From JASFEQ01 sp050122535 (GTDB lineage: Bacteria > Desulfobacterota > DSM-4660 > Desulfatiglandales > HGW-15), in assembly GCA_050122535.1 (NCBI GenBank), contig JASFIT010000102.1:1-11650 (forward strand): DNA of 11,650 nt. The letters are read 5' to 3'. The notes under the pieces are model-generated. The model saw only the letters and a program-made list of their open reading frames with translations, was not told the origin of the DNA and ran no database searches. The translations under genes were made by a program, and so were the position numbers. This document shows, piece after piece, positions 1 to 5,193 of this stretch (position 1 is the first letter of the stretch; the number at the start of each line of letters is the position of its first letter).

Positions 1-78
1 ATGAGGCGTACAGAGAAGTACGCCGCAGTGACGAGGGATGAGGGTGACGCAGCAGATGGGCGTTTTCCGACAGCCTCT
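1..78. repeat. Hairpin-bearing intergenic element, probably an interspersed repeat
   Basis: This stretch has no plausible gene. It opens with a perfect 7-bp stem, GGCGTAC (5-11) and GTACGCC (18-24), around a 6-nt loop. Two near-identical heptamers follow, GACGAGG (30-36) and GATGAGG (37-43), and then a GGGCGTTTTCC segment (58-68). It abuts the 3' end of the minus-strand ahbB-like gene, so read on that strand the stem could also help end transcription, although no T-run follows it. The overall look (short stem, GC-rich linker, conserved-looking end) resembles intergenic repeats that I associate with Desulfobacterota genomes. That is a memory-based impression, not a search result. The left boundary is unknown because the window begins here. 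Confidence 0.4.
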
Positions 79-549
79 CTAGAAGTATTGCATGCTGGTC
101 TTCTTAAACTCCTTCTCACTGAAGAGCAGAATATAATCTTCAATTCCCGTCTCATTTGAGATTCCTTGAGCTATTCTAATACATTCCTGCTCATTATCCC
201 CGTGGATCATGGTATAGAGGTTGTATTTCCAGTTCTTCTGTGGCCGCCTCTCATAACAGTGGGTAACTTCACGGAATTGGGCCATTGCCTCTCCCACTTC
301 TTCCACCTTATGTTCCGGCACAAGCCAGGCAACCATGGCGTTGGAGCTGAATCCCGCTTCCTGATGGCGCAATGTGGCCCCAAATCTCCTGATAATCCCC
401 CTCTCTTTCAGGGATCTAACCCTTTCCACAAACTCATCTTCGCTAATTCCTATCTTTTCGGCCATCACGGCAAAGGGCCTGGGGTCCAGTGGGAGGTCTC
501 CCTGAATGAGTCCGATTACCTTCTTGTCTAACGCATCAAGTGTTGCCAT
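79..549 (-). CDS. ahbB: Siroheme decarboxylase subunit, AhbB type (Lrp/AsnC-like)
   Basis: The 156-residue protein fits the AhbA/AhbB (NirDLGH) family, Lrp/AsnC-like proteins that act as enzymes. In the cytoplasm AhbA and AhbB remove the two acetate carboxyl groups of siroheme to give 12,18-didecarboxysiroheme, a step of the alternative heme route of sulfate reducers and of heme d1 synthesis. Residues 1-55 form a winged-helix-like N-terminal part. The segment RRFGATLRHQEAGF (54-67) leads into the alpha/beta ligand-binding domain, and THCYERRPQ...WKYNLYTMIHG (96-117) is the family hallmark that I associate with AhbB rather than AhbA. Length is normal for the family. The ATG at 549 is preceded by only a weak GAGAG ribosome-binding site (559-563). 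No AhbA partner gene is visible; it may lie left of the window. Family assignment is firm; AhbB versus AhbA is less sure. A true Lrp regulator is unlikely given the C-terminal motif. Confidence 0.75.
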   Translation of the reverse strand: MATLDALDKKVIGLIQGDLPLDPRPFAVMAEKIGISEDEFVERVRSLKERGIIRRFGATLRHQEAGFSSNAMVAWLVPEHKVEEVGEAMAQFREVTHCYERRPQKNWKYNLYTMIHGDNEQECIRIAQGISNETGIEDYILLFSEKEFKKTSMQYF

Positions 550-570
550 ATGAGGTGTCTCTCAATACCT

Positions 571-599
571 ATTTAACACGCTAAATAAGAAACCCGCAA
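571..599 (-). promoter_or_regulatory. Candidate sigma70 promoter of the ahbB-like gene
   Basis: Reading the minus strand, TTGCGG (599-594) and TTAAAT (576-571) are separated by exactly 17 nt. They match the -35 consensus at 3 of 6 and the -10 consensus at 4 of 6 positions. The predicted start near 564 would leave a leader of about 15 nt before the ATG at 549. The -35 box overlaps one arm of the dyad at 597-619. The match is modest and this is inference only. Confidence 0.35.
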
Positions 600-619
600 A
601 TGTATTTGTTCTACATTTG
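597..619. promoter_or_regulatory. Perfect 8-bp dyad, candidate operator
   Basis: CAAATGTA (597-604) and TACATTTG (612-619) are perfect inverted repeats with a 7-nt AT-rich spacer, giving half-site centres 15 bp apart. This geometry suits a dimeric regulator. The dyad lies 48-70 nt upstream of the ahbB-like start and touches the proposed -35 box, where a bound protein would block RNA polymerase. I do not recognise the consensus as that of a named regulator. Confidence 0.45.
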
Positions 620-623
620 AAAA

Positions 624-639
624 ATTCCCATGTGGGAAT
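624..639. promoter_or_regulatory. Perfect 7-bp dyad ATTCCCA-TG-TGGGAAT
   Basis: Seven-base arms (624-630 and 633-639) flank a TG centre, forming an almost uninterrupted 16-bp palindrome only 4 bp from the neighbouring dyad. A 2-nt loop is too tight for a stable RNA hairpin of the full stem, so a DNA-level protein-binding site is the likelier reading. It could be an activator or second repressor site for the ahbB-like gene on the minus strand. The regulator is unknown. Confidence 0.4.
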
Positions 640-752
640 AACCAATGCCCCCTATCTTGTCAAGAATAAAGGAGATCTATTCACTTTCGCCAAAATTACA
701 TGCCGATATTCGACTTAGGACTCCGATTGCGCCTCAGTCGAACTGCTCTCTG

Positions 753-777
753 AACGCCTACTAAAGGGCGTTTTATT
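753..777 (+). terminator. Weak terminator-like hairpin
   Basis: AACGCC (753-758) pairs with GGCGTT (767-772) across an 8-nt loop, and TTATT follows. The stem is short and the T-run interrupted. No upstream plus-strand gene is visible that would need a terminator, so it may be a fragment of an older element or a barrier upstream of the promoter at 782-810. Confidence 0.25.
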
Positions 778-781
778 AAAC

Positions 782-810
782 TTGAAAACTTAGGCCAAAT
801 CGTATATGAA
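782..810 (+). promoter_or_regulatory. Candidate sigma70 promoter upstream of the DUF1992 gene
   Basis: TTGAAA (782-787, 4 of 6 consensus positions) and TATGAA (805-810, 4 of 6) are 17 nt apart. Transcription would begin near 817, leaving a leader of about 115 nt. No better pair is obvious closer to the gene. It may also serve the downstream liv genes, since no clear promoter is seen at 1305-1376. Confidence 0.3.
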
Positions 811-932
811 TACCCTGCCAGCCTAGCACCTGATTCTCCTGCTGATGAAGGATTTGCTGAGCTTTGCACCTATTTCTTGGGAAAGCCCACCAGAATTGGC
901 TGCTGCGTTGATAGATCATTCTTGGAGTATGC

Positions 933-1304
933 ATGTTACCTTACCTGAAAATAGCAGAGCAAAGGATCAGAGAGGCCCTGGAAAGAGGGGAATTTGATGA
1001 TCTACCAGGCCAAGGGGAACCATTGAACTTCGAAGACGATAGTCGTGTCCCAGAGGATCTCCGATTGGCTTACAAACTACTGAAGAACGCAGATTGTCTT
1101 CCACCCGAGCTTGCGCTCAAAAAGGAGATCAGGCAGATGGAAGATATGCTGGAGAGCATTCCAGATGAAAAAGAAAAGTACCGTCAAATTAAACAGATCA
1201 ATTACAAAATCATGAAATTGAACATGATGGGCCATAAGTCTCCCCTACTGGAGGAAAAGGAGATTTATTACAAGAAGTTGGTCGAAAAATTTGACAAAAA
1301 GTAA
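933..1304 (+). CDS. DUF1992 (DnaJ homologue subfamily C member 28-type) protein
   Basis: This 123-residue, probably cytosolic protein carries the DUF1992 domain at residues 4-72. The diagnostic stretch is the helix IAEQRIREALERGEFDDLPG (7-26), followed by GQGEPL, then LRLAYKLLKNADCLPPE (43-59) and the conserved helix after it. The same domain occurs in eukaryotic DNAJC28, but there is no J domain here, and the biochemical function in bacteria is unknown. The C-terminal half (about 60-123) is rich in charged residues and probably forms a helical hairpin or coiled coil. Length is typical for bacterial members. The ATG at 933 is supported by GGAG at 924-927 with a 5-nt spacer, and a start so close to the domain edge is normal for this family. 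It lies 72 nt ahead of livM on the same strand, but no functional tie is known. Assignment to the family is firm. Confidence 0.85.
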   Translation: MLPYLKIAEQRIREALERGEFDDLPGQGEPLNFEDDSRVPEDLRLAYKLLKNADCLPPELALKKEIRQMEDMLESIPDEKEKYRQIKQINYKIMKLNMMGHKSPLLEEKEIYYKKLVEKFDKK

Positions 1305-1306
1305 AG

Positions 1307-1346
1307 CTCGCCGTGCCAAAGCCTGGAGCAACCAGGTAAAGGCGAG
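1307..1346 (+). other. Nested stem-loop in the DUF1992-livM spacer
   Basis: An outer stem of CTCGCC (1307-1312) with GGCGAG (1341-1346) encloses an inner hairpin of CCTGG (1322-1326) and CCAGG (1332-1336) with an AGCAA loop. All eleven pairs are Watson-Crick. No T-run follows, so it is not a standard terminator. Downstream, GGCG at 1365-1368 could compete for CGCC at 1309-1312, next to the weak GAGCGGGG ribosome-binding region of livM. I do not recognise a known riboswitch class. Confidence 0.35.
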
Positions 1347-1376
1347 TGACCCAACAAAGAGCGGGGCGTTTTCATC

Positions 1377-2453
1377 ATGGACATGAAGAGGGACTATTAT
1401 GAGGATATCCAACTTCTTGACAGTAAGGTCCTCTGGTTCTGGTTCATGGTGCTCATTGCCTTCCTAATCCTCTTTCCTCTCTTGATCCAGAAACTTACGG
1501 GATCCTCCTACTACATTTATATGGCCAACTATATGGCCATTCACGTCATTGTTACACTCGGTCTAAATATCCTTGTGGGCTATACCGGCCAGATCTCCTT
1601 GGGACATGCAGGGTTTTTCGCTCTTGGCTCCTATTTCACTGTACTTTTCATGACCCACCTGAATTTCCCTTTTCTCCTTGCACTGGTGCTCGCAGCTTTC
1701 ATTGCAGCCTTTTTCGGCTTTATCCTGGGCCTGCCGGCTCTCAGGTTGGAGGGTCCATATCTGGCTATCGCCACACTGGGATTTGGCATGGCAATCACCC
1801 AGGTCATAGGGCGCTGGCAGATCTTTGGAGGAAGGATGGGCCTGGAGGCGCCCCCTTTGGATCTATTTCAACCTTTTGGCTCTTACGTTCTTGAGACCGA
1901 TGCGCAGAAGTATTTCTTGATTGTCTCTATTGCGTTTCTCATGGTCATGGCGGCGCGCAACCTGATGAAAACCAAGGTGGGTAGGGCGTTTATTGCAATC
2001 CGCGATAGCGATATTGCAGCAGAGACCATGGGCGTGAACCTGGTCTATTACAAAACCCTCGCCTTTGCCGTTAGTGCCTTTTATGCGGGTGTTGCCGGCG
2101 GGCTTTTCGCTTTTCTGCTCGGTTTTATTAATCCAAGCACATTTAACTTCATCCTCTCCATTTATTTTCTGGCGTTCGTGATCGTTGGGGGATTGGGCTC
2201 CATTTTTGGCTCCATTATGGGTGGAATCGTCATGACATGGCTCATGCTGACGTTGGACAAGATCCAGGAACTGCCCCACATCGGGACTGCTTTGGTCTCA
2301 TTTTCAAAGGGCTGGATGAGCTTGACCGGCCTACCCAACGTTGCAAGCATCATCTTCGGCTTAATCATTGTTTTGATCGTGGTGTTTGAGCCACTAGGTC
2401 TCTACGGCTTTTGGATAAGGACTAAGATCTACTGGAAGACTTGGCCATTTTAA
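1377..2453 (+). CDS. livM: Branched-chain-type ABC transporter permease LivM
   Basis: LivM is one of the two inner-membrane permeases of the HAAT (LIV-I type) importers, which take up hydrophobic amino acids or related organic acids from a periplasmic binding protein. The 358-residue protein has about nine or ten hydrophobic segments. Family motifs are GYTGQISLGHAGFFALGSY (68-86), LRLEGPYLAIATLGFG (122-137), the cytoplasmic coupling loop around KTKVGRAFIAIRDSDIAAE (198-216), and GGLGSIFGSIMGG (271-283). Length is within the usual 300-420 range. The ATG at 1377 has only a weak purine stretch (1359-1366) ahead; the ATG at 1383 is a possible alternative. It is the first gene of a six-gene operon, whereas classic loci start with the binding protein followed by livH. 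It would dimerise with the livH product. Confidence 0.92.
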   Translation: MDMKRDYYEDIQLLDSKVLWFWFMVLIAFLILFPLLIQKLTGSSYYIYMANYMAIHVIVTLGLNILVGYTGQISLGHAGFFALGSYFTVLFMTHLNFPFLLALVLAAFIAAFFGFILGLPALRLEGPYLAIATLGFGMAITQVIGRWQIFGGRMGLEAPPLDLFQPFGSYVLETDAQKYFLIVSIAFLMVMAARNLMKTKVGRAFIAIRDSDIAAETMGVNLVYYKTLAFAVSAFYAGVAGGLFAFLLGFINPSTFNFILSIYFLAFVIVGGLGSIFGSIMGGIVMTWLMLTLDKIQELPHIGTALVSFSKGWMSLTGLPNVASIIFGLIIVLIVVFEPLGLYGFWIRTKIYWKTWPF

Positions 2454-2503
2454 CACCCCCACCCATACCCTCCCCCTCAAGGGGGAGGGTATGGGTGGGG
2501 GTG
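2454..2503. repeat. 23-bp perfect palindromic repeat (REP/MITE-like) within the liv operon
   Basis: Two perfectly complementary 23-nt arms (2454-2476 and 2481-2503) flank a TCAA loop. The left arm is C-rich (CACCCCCACCC then ATACCCTCCCCC) and the right arm is its exact complement. It begins one base after the livM stop codon and ends next to the livH ribosome-binding site GGGAG (2505-2509). There is no T-run, so it is not an intrinsic terminator. Similar C-rich palindromes are widespread intergenic repeats in many bacterial genomes. In the operon mRNA it would form a very stable hairpin that could stabilise the upstream message or dampen livH translation. Confidence 0.8.
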
Positions 2504-2516
2504 AGGGAGTAACTCT

Positions 2517-3389
2517 ATGTTTCTCCAGCTCATCATAAGCGGACTCTCATATGGCAGCCTGTATGCACTCATCGCCTTGGCCATGGTGATCATCTACAAG
2601 ACCTCAGAGGTCCCCAACTTCGGCCAGGGTGAAATGGGTATGATCTCCACGTTTGTGGCCTATATGTTGCTCGTCTCCTACGAGCATTCCTTTGCCCTTT
2701 CCTTCCTTGGGGCGCTCTTTTTTGCTGCTGCTTTAGGCGCATTTTTGGAGTTTGTTTTCCTAAGAAGGGCGAAAGAACCCAACATCCTGAGCCTTATCCT
2801 TATCACATTGGGTTTTCAGATGATGCTTTACGGTGTTGCGAGCTGGAAATGGGGCGCAGAACAGAGGGATCTCCCCTTCCCAGTCTCCGACTTTGACACG
2901 GTTAGTCTGGGGCCTGCCGTGTTGAGCTATCTGAATGCTGCCACGCTCCTCATCACGCTCATATTGATGTTTCTCCTTTTTCTTTTCTTTAGATACACCA
3001 AGGTAGGGATCGCCATGAAAGCGACCCAACAGAACGCCATGGCTGCACGAATCAACGGTATTCGTACCAACAGGATCCTCTCAATCACCTGGGGGATGAG
3101 TTCGGTCATAGGGGCTGTTGCAGGGATGTTGCTGGCCCCTATTGCAACGCTGGATCCATCTCTTATGTTGGACCCACTTTTGAAAGGTTTTGCCTCAGCC
3201 GTCCTTGGGGGTATGACCACACTGGTTGGCGCCGCACTCGGGGGATACATGCTGGGGATTATCGAAAACCTGTTTGGCGGCTATGTCTCCCTTGAATTTA
3301 AATCAGTGGTTGCCTTTGGAATCATCGTACTCGTACTCTGCTTTAGACCGAGTGGACTTTTTGCCAGACATTATGTGAGGAAGGTCTAG
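2517..3389 (+). CDS. livH: Branched-chain-type ABC transporter permease LivH
   Basis: LivH is the second inner-membrane permease, partner of LivM in the HAAT-type importer. The 290-residue length is standard. The N-terminus shows the family signature GLSYGSLYALIALAMVIIYK (9-28) followed by TSEVPNFGQGEMGM (29-42). About eight hydrophobic segments follow. The cytoplasmic loop RYTKVGIAMKATQQNAMAA (159-177), near the coupling helix that contacts the ATPases, is well conserved, as are LKGFASAVLGGM (222-233) and the C-terminal VLCFRPSGLF (273-282). The start is fixed by GGGAG (2505-2509) with a 7-nt spacer. That site lies immediately beside the foot of the 23-bp palindrome, so its accessibility may depend on hairpin folding. 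Confidence 0.92.
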   Translation: MFLQLIISGLSYGSLYALIALAMVIIYKTSEVPNFGQGEMGMISTFVAYMLLVSYEHSFALSFLGALFFAAALGAFLEFVFLRRAKEPNILSLILITLGFQMMLYGVASWKWGAEQRDLPFPVSDFDTVSLGPAVLSYLNAATLLITLILMFLLFLFFRYTKVGIAMKATQQNAMAARINGIRTNRILSITWGMSSVIGAVAGMLLAPIATLDPSLMLDPLLKGFASAVLGGMTTLVGAALGGYMLGIIENLFGGYVSLEFKSVVAFGIIVLVLCFRPSGLFARHYVRKV

Positions 3390-3432
3390 TTCCAATTCGG
3401 AAGTCGGAAGTCAGAATTTGGAAATTGGAAGC
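3390..3432. repeat. Heptanucleotide tandem repeat, CGGAAGT type
   Basis: After the livH stop there is a 7-bp periodic tract: CGGAAGT (3398-3404), CGGAAGT (3405-3411), CAGAATT (3412-3418), TGGAAAT (3419-3425) and TGGAAGC (3426-3432). The first two units are identical and the rest are decayed. TTCCAATT (3390-3397) and AATTGGAA (3423-3430) form 8-bp complementary arms around most of the array. The 7-bp period rules out codon-based repetition. Confidence 0.6.
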
Positions 3433-3465
3433 GGCGAAGAGCCAAGCAGCTAGAAAACGTTAGCA

Positions 3466-3493
3466 AATGACGGATGACCAATGACTAATGACC
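3466..3493. repeat. Heptanucleotide tandem repeat, AATGACC type, spanning the livG start
   Basis: There are four consecutive 7-bp units: AATGACG (3466-3472), GATGACC (3473-3479), AATGACT (3480-3486) and AATGACC (3487-3493). Each contains an ATG, and because the period is 7 these four ATGs fall in shifting frames. Only the one at 3481 opens livG, and a TGA at 3475-3477 closes the livG frame just upstream. The repeat therefore encodes the first four livG codons. Confidence 0.7.
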
Positions 3494-4281
3494 AATTTTT
3501 CGCTGTGGATCGCCTAACGATCAGTTTTGGCGGACTTATGGCCGTGGACAGAGTCGGTTTCAATGTGAAGCCTGGCAGCATCTTCTCCATTATAGGACCC
3601 AATGGGGCTGGCAAGACCACCATTTTCAACTGTGTCAGCGGACTTTATAGACCTGATGCGGGGGCTATCATTTTCAAGGGAGAAGATATAACGGGGCTTA
3701 AACCCCACAGGGTTGCCCAGAAGGGGATCGCCAGGACGTTTCAGAACATTGAGCTCTTCTCAAGAATGACGGTTATGGAAAATCTGATGCTCGGACGACA
3801 TATCCATATTGAGACAGGCATATGGAGAGGTGCCACCTTTTATAGAAGAGGGTCCAAGGCAGCTAAAGAGGAGATCAAACACCGAGGGAGCGTGGAAAAG
3901 ATCATTGACCTCCTGGATCTACAGTCTGCGAGAAACCAGTTTGTAGGGGCCCTCCCGTACGGTACCCAGAAATTGGTAGAACTGGGGCGGGCGCTGGCGC
4001 TGGAACCTGAACTTCTGCTTCTGGATGAACCTTCTGCGGGTATGAACTCCGAAGAAAAGCAGGATTTGATATTTTGGATCAAGGATATTCAAGACGAGCT
4101 CGGGGTCACGATTTTGTTGATCGAACACGATATGAAAATGGTCATGGATATATCTGACCGTATCTTGGCCATCAATTTCGGCAAACCCATTACGGAAGAT
4201 ATACCTGACGTGGTTCAGAATCACCCTGAGGTCCTAAAGGCTTACTTGGGAGAGGATGAGTTCATTGAGTCTGCTGCTTGA
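3481..4281 (+). CDS. livG: Branched-chain-type ABC transporter ATPase LivG
   Basis: LivG is one of two cytoplasmic ATPases energising the LivMH importer. All ABC motifs are present in the 266 residues: Walker A GPNGAGKTT (39-47), Q-loop Gln88 in ARTFQN, the signature LPYGTQKLVELGRA (158-171, the YG variant normal for LivG), Walker B LLLLDEP (178-184), and switch His216 in LLIEHDM. The C-terminal part up to AYLGED, common in this family, is intact. The ATG at 3481 is the only in-frame choice close to the conserved N-terminus, because a TGA sits at 3475-3477. No good ribosome-binding site precedes it; the upstream sequence is heptamer repeat. The gene overlaps livF by 26 nt, which suggests translational coupling. 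Confidence 0.93.
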   Translation: MTNDQFFAVDRLTISFGGLMAVDRVGFNVKPGSIFSIIGPNGAGKTTIFNCVSGLYRPDAGAIIFKGEDITGLKPHRVAQKGIARTFQNIELFSRMTVMENLMLGRHIHIETGIWRGATFYRRGSKAAKEEIKHRGSVEKIIDLLDLQSARNQFVGALPYGTQKLVELGRALALEPELLLLDEPSAGMNSEEKQDLIFWIKDIQDELGVTILLIEHDMKMVMDISDRILAINFGKPITEDIPDVVQNHPEVLKAYLGEDEFIESAA

Positions 4282-5041
4282 GATAAAAAATATAGAAACT
4301 TTCTACGGCCTAATCTACGCACTTCGCGGGGTATCCCTGGCCGTGGAACTTGGGACCATAACCACTATTCTTGGAAATAATGGCGCGGGTAAGTCGACCA
4401 TTTTAAAGACCGTTATGGGCCTGTTGGATGACCAACCGGACAAGGGAACCATAGAGTTCACGGGGAAACGAATTGATGGCAAGGATCCAGAAGAGATTGT
4501 TAGAATGGGTATATCCTATGTGCCGGAGGGAAGAGAGGTCTTTGAAGAGCTGAGCGTGAAGGAAAACCTCCTAATGGGCGCCTATATAAGGAGAGACCGC
4601 AGAGGAATACAAGAGGACTTCCAGCAGATATACAGATATTTCCCTGTTCTCAAACAAAGAGCGGACCAGTGGGCCGGCACCCTTTCTGGCGGCGAGCAAC
4701 AGATGCTTGCCATCGGCCGGGCCCTCATGAACCGGCCCAAACTCCTCTTTCTCGATGAACCATCCCTGGGGCTTTCCCCCATTCTCGTTAAGGACATCTT
4801 CACCATCATCAAGAGTATTAATCATGAGGGCGTTACCATTTTGCTGGTTGAACAGAACGCACGCATAGCCTTAGCCATGTCTGATTTCGGTTTGATACTA
4901 GAAAACGGTCGATTCGTCATGAAGGGGAAGTCCAAGGAACTCATGGAAGACAAGGACGTCCAGGAATTCTATATGGGAATTCGCTCCGAGGAGTCCGCCA
5001 AGGGCTATCAACGCTGGAAGAGAAAGAAGAGGTGGAGATGA
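4256..5041 (+). CDS. livF: Branched-chain-type ABC transporter ATPase LivF with basic C-terminal tail
   Basis: LivF is the second ATPase, pairing with LivG. Walker A is GNNGAGKST (40-48), YVPEGREVFEELSVKENL (88-105) is the LivF-type Q-loop region, the signature is LSGGEQQML (143-151), and Walker B is LLFLDEP (163-169). As is usual for LivF, the switch His is replaced by Gln200 in LLVEQNA. At 261 residues it is about 20 longer than common LivF proteins; the extra C-terminus is very basic (YQRWKRKKRWR, 251-261). I recall similar tails in LivF proteins encoded beside acyl-CoA synthetases, but this is unverified. The ATG at 4256 overlaps the end of livG and has GGGAG (4248-4252) only 3 nt away. 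The TTG at 4265 would give better spacing and is a real alternative. Confidence 0.92.
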   Translation: MSSLSLLLEIKNIETFYGLIYALRGVSLAVELGTITTILGNNGAGKSTILKTVMGLLDDQPDKGTIEFTGKRIDGKDPEEIVRMGISYVPEGREVFEELSVKENLLMGAYIRRDRRGIQEDFQQIYRYFPVLKQRADQWAGTLSGGEQQMLAIGRALMNRPKLLFLDEPSLGLSPILVKDIFTIIKSINHEGVTILLVEQNARIALAMSDFGLILENGRFVMKGKSKELMEDKDVQEFYMGIRSEESAKGYQRWKRKKRWR

Positions 5042-5193
5042 TTCTGTGTGGTCGTATTGGAATTCCATATGGCAAATATTCTATGAGTGTATGTTCCCGA
5101 TTTCCATATTGACGCGAGACGAGGGTACGGAGGGATGAAGGGACGTATGACCTCTGATTACTGCTGGGCACACAAATTTATAAATGACGACAA

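Larger units (their letters stand above)
640..932. other. Non-coding divergent region between the ahbB-like and DUF1992 genes
   Basis: Together with 550-639 this makes a gene-free gap of about 380 nt between divergently transcribed genes. Besides the hairpin at 753-777 and the possible promoter at 782-810, I see nothing that I can name. A reading frame of about 50 codons from the ATG at 845 has no usable ribosome-binding site and simply runs into the DUF1992 gene in another frame, so it is not called. Confidence 0.6.

Noticed and set aside
845..1000. About 50-codon frame (starting MKDLLSFAPISWE) in the ahbB-DUF1992 gap
   Set aside because: It has no ribosome-binding site, its second half is only the DUF1992 gene in another frame, and it resembles no family that I know.
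1305..1376. c-di-GMP, glycine or cobalamin riboswitch in the livM leader
   Set aside because: Only a generic nested stem is present; the conserved core bases of these classes are not seen.
2162..2368. Minus-strand frames opposite livM, livH and the other large genes
   Set aside because: They are shadows of well-supported genes: low-complexity translations, no motifs, no ribosome-binding sites.
5158..5184. Possible promoter TTACTG / TATAAA before the synthetase gene
   Set aside because: The spacing of 15 nt is short and the implied start lies almost on the ATG at 5194. Operon read-through explains expression as well.
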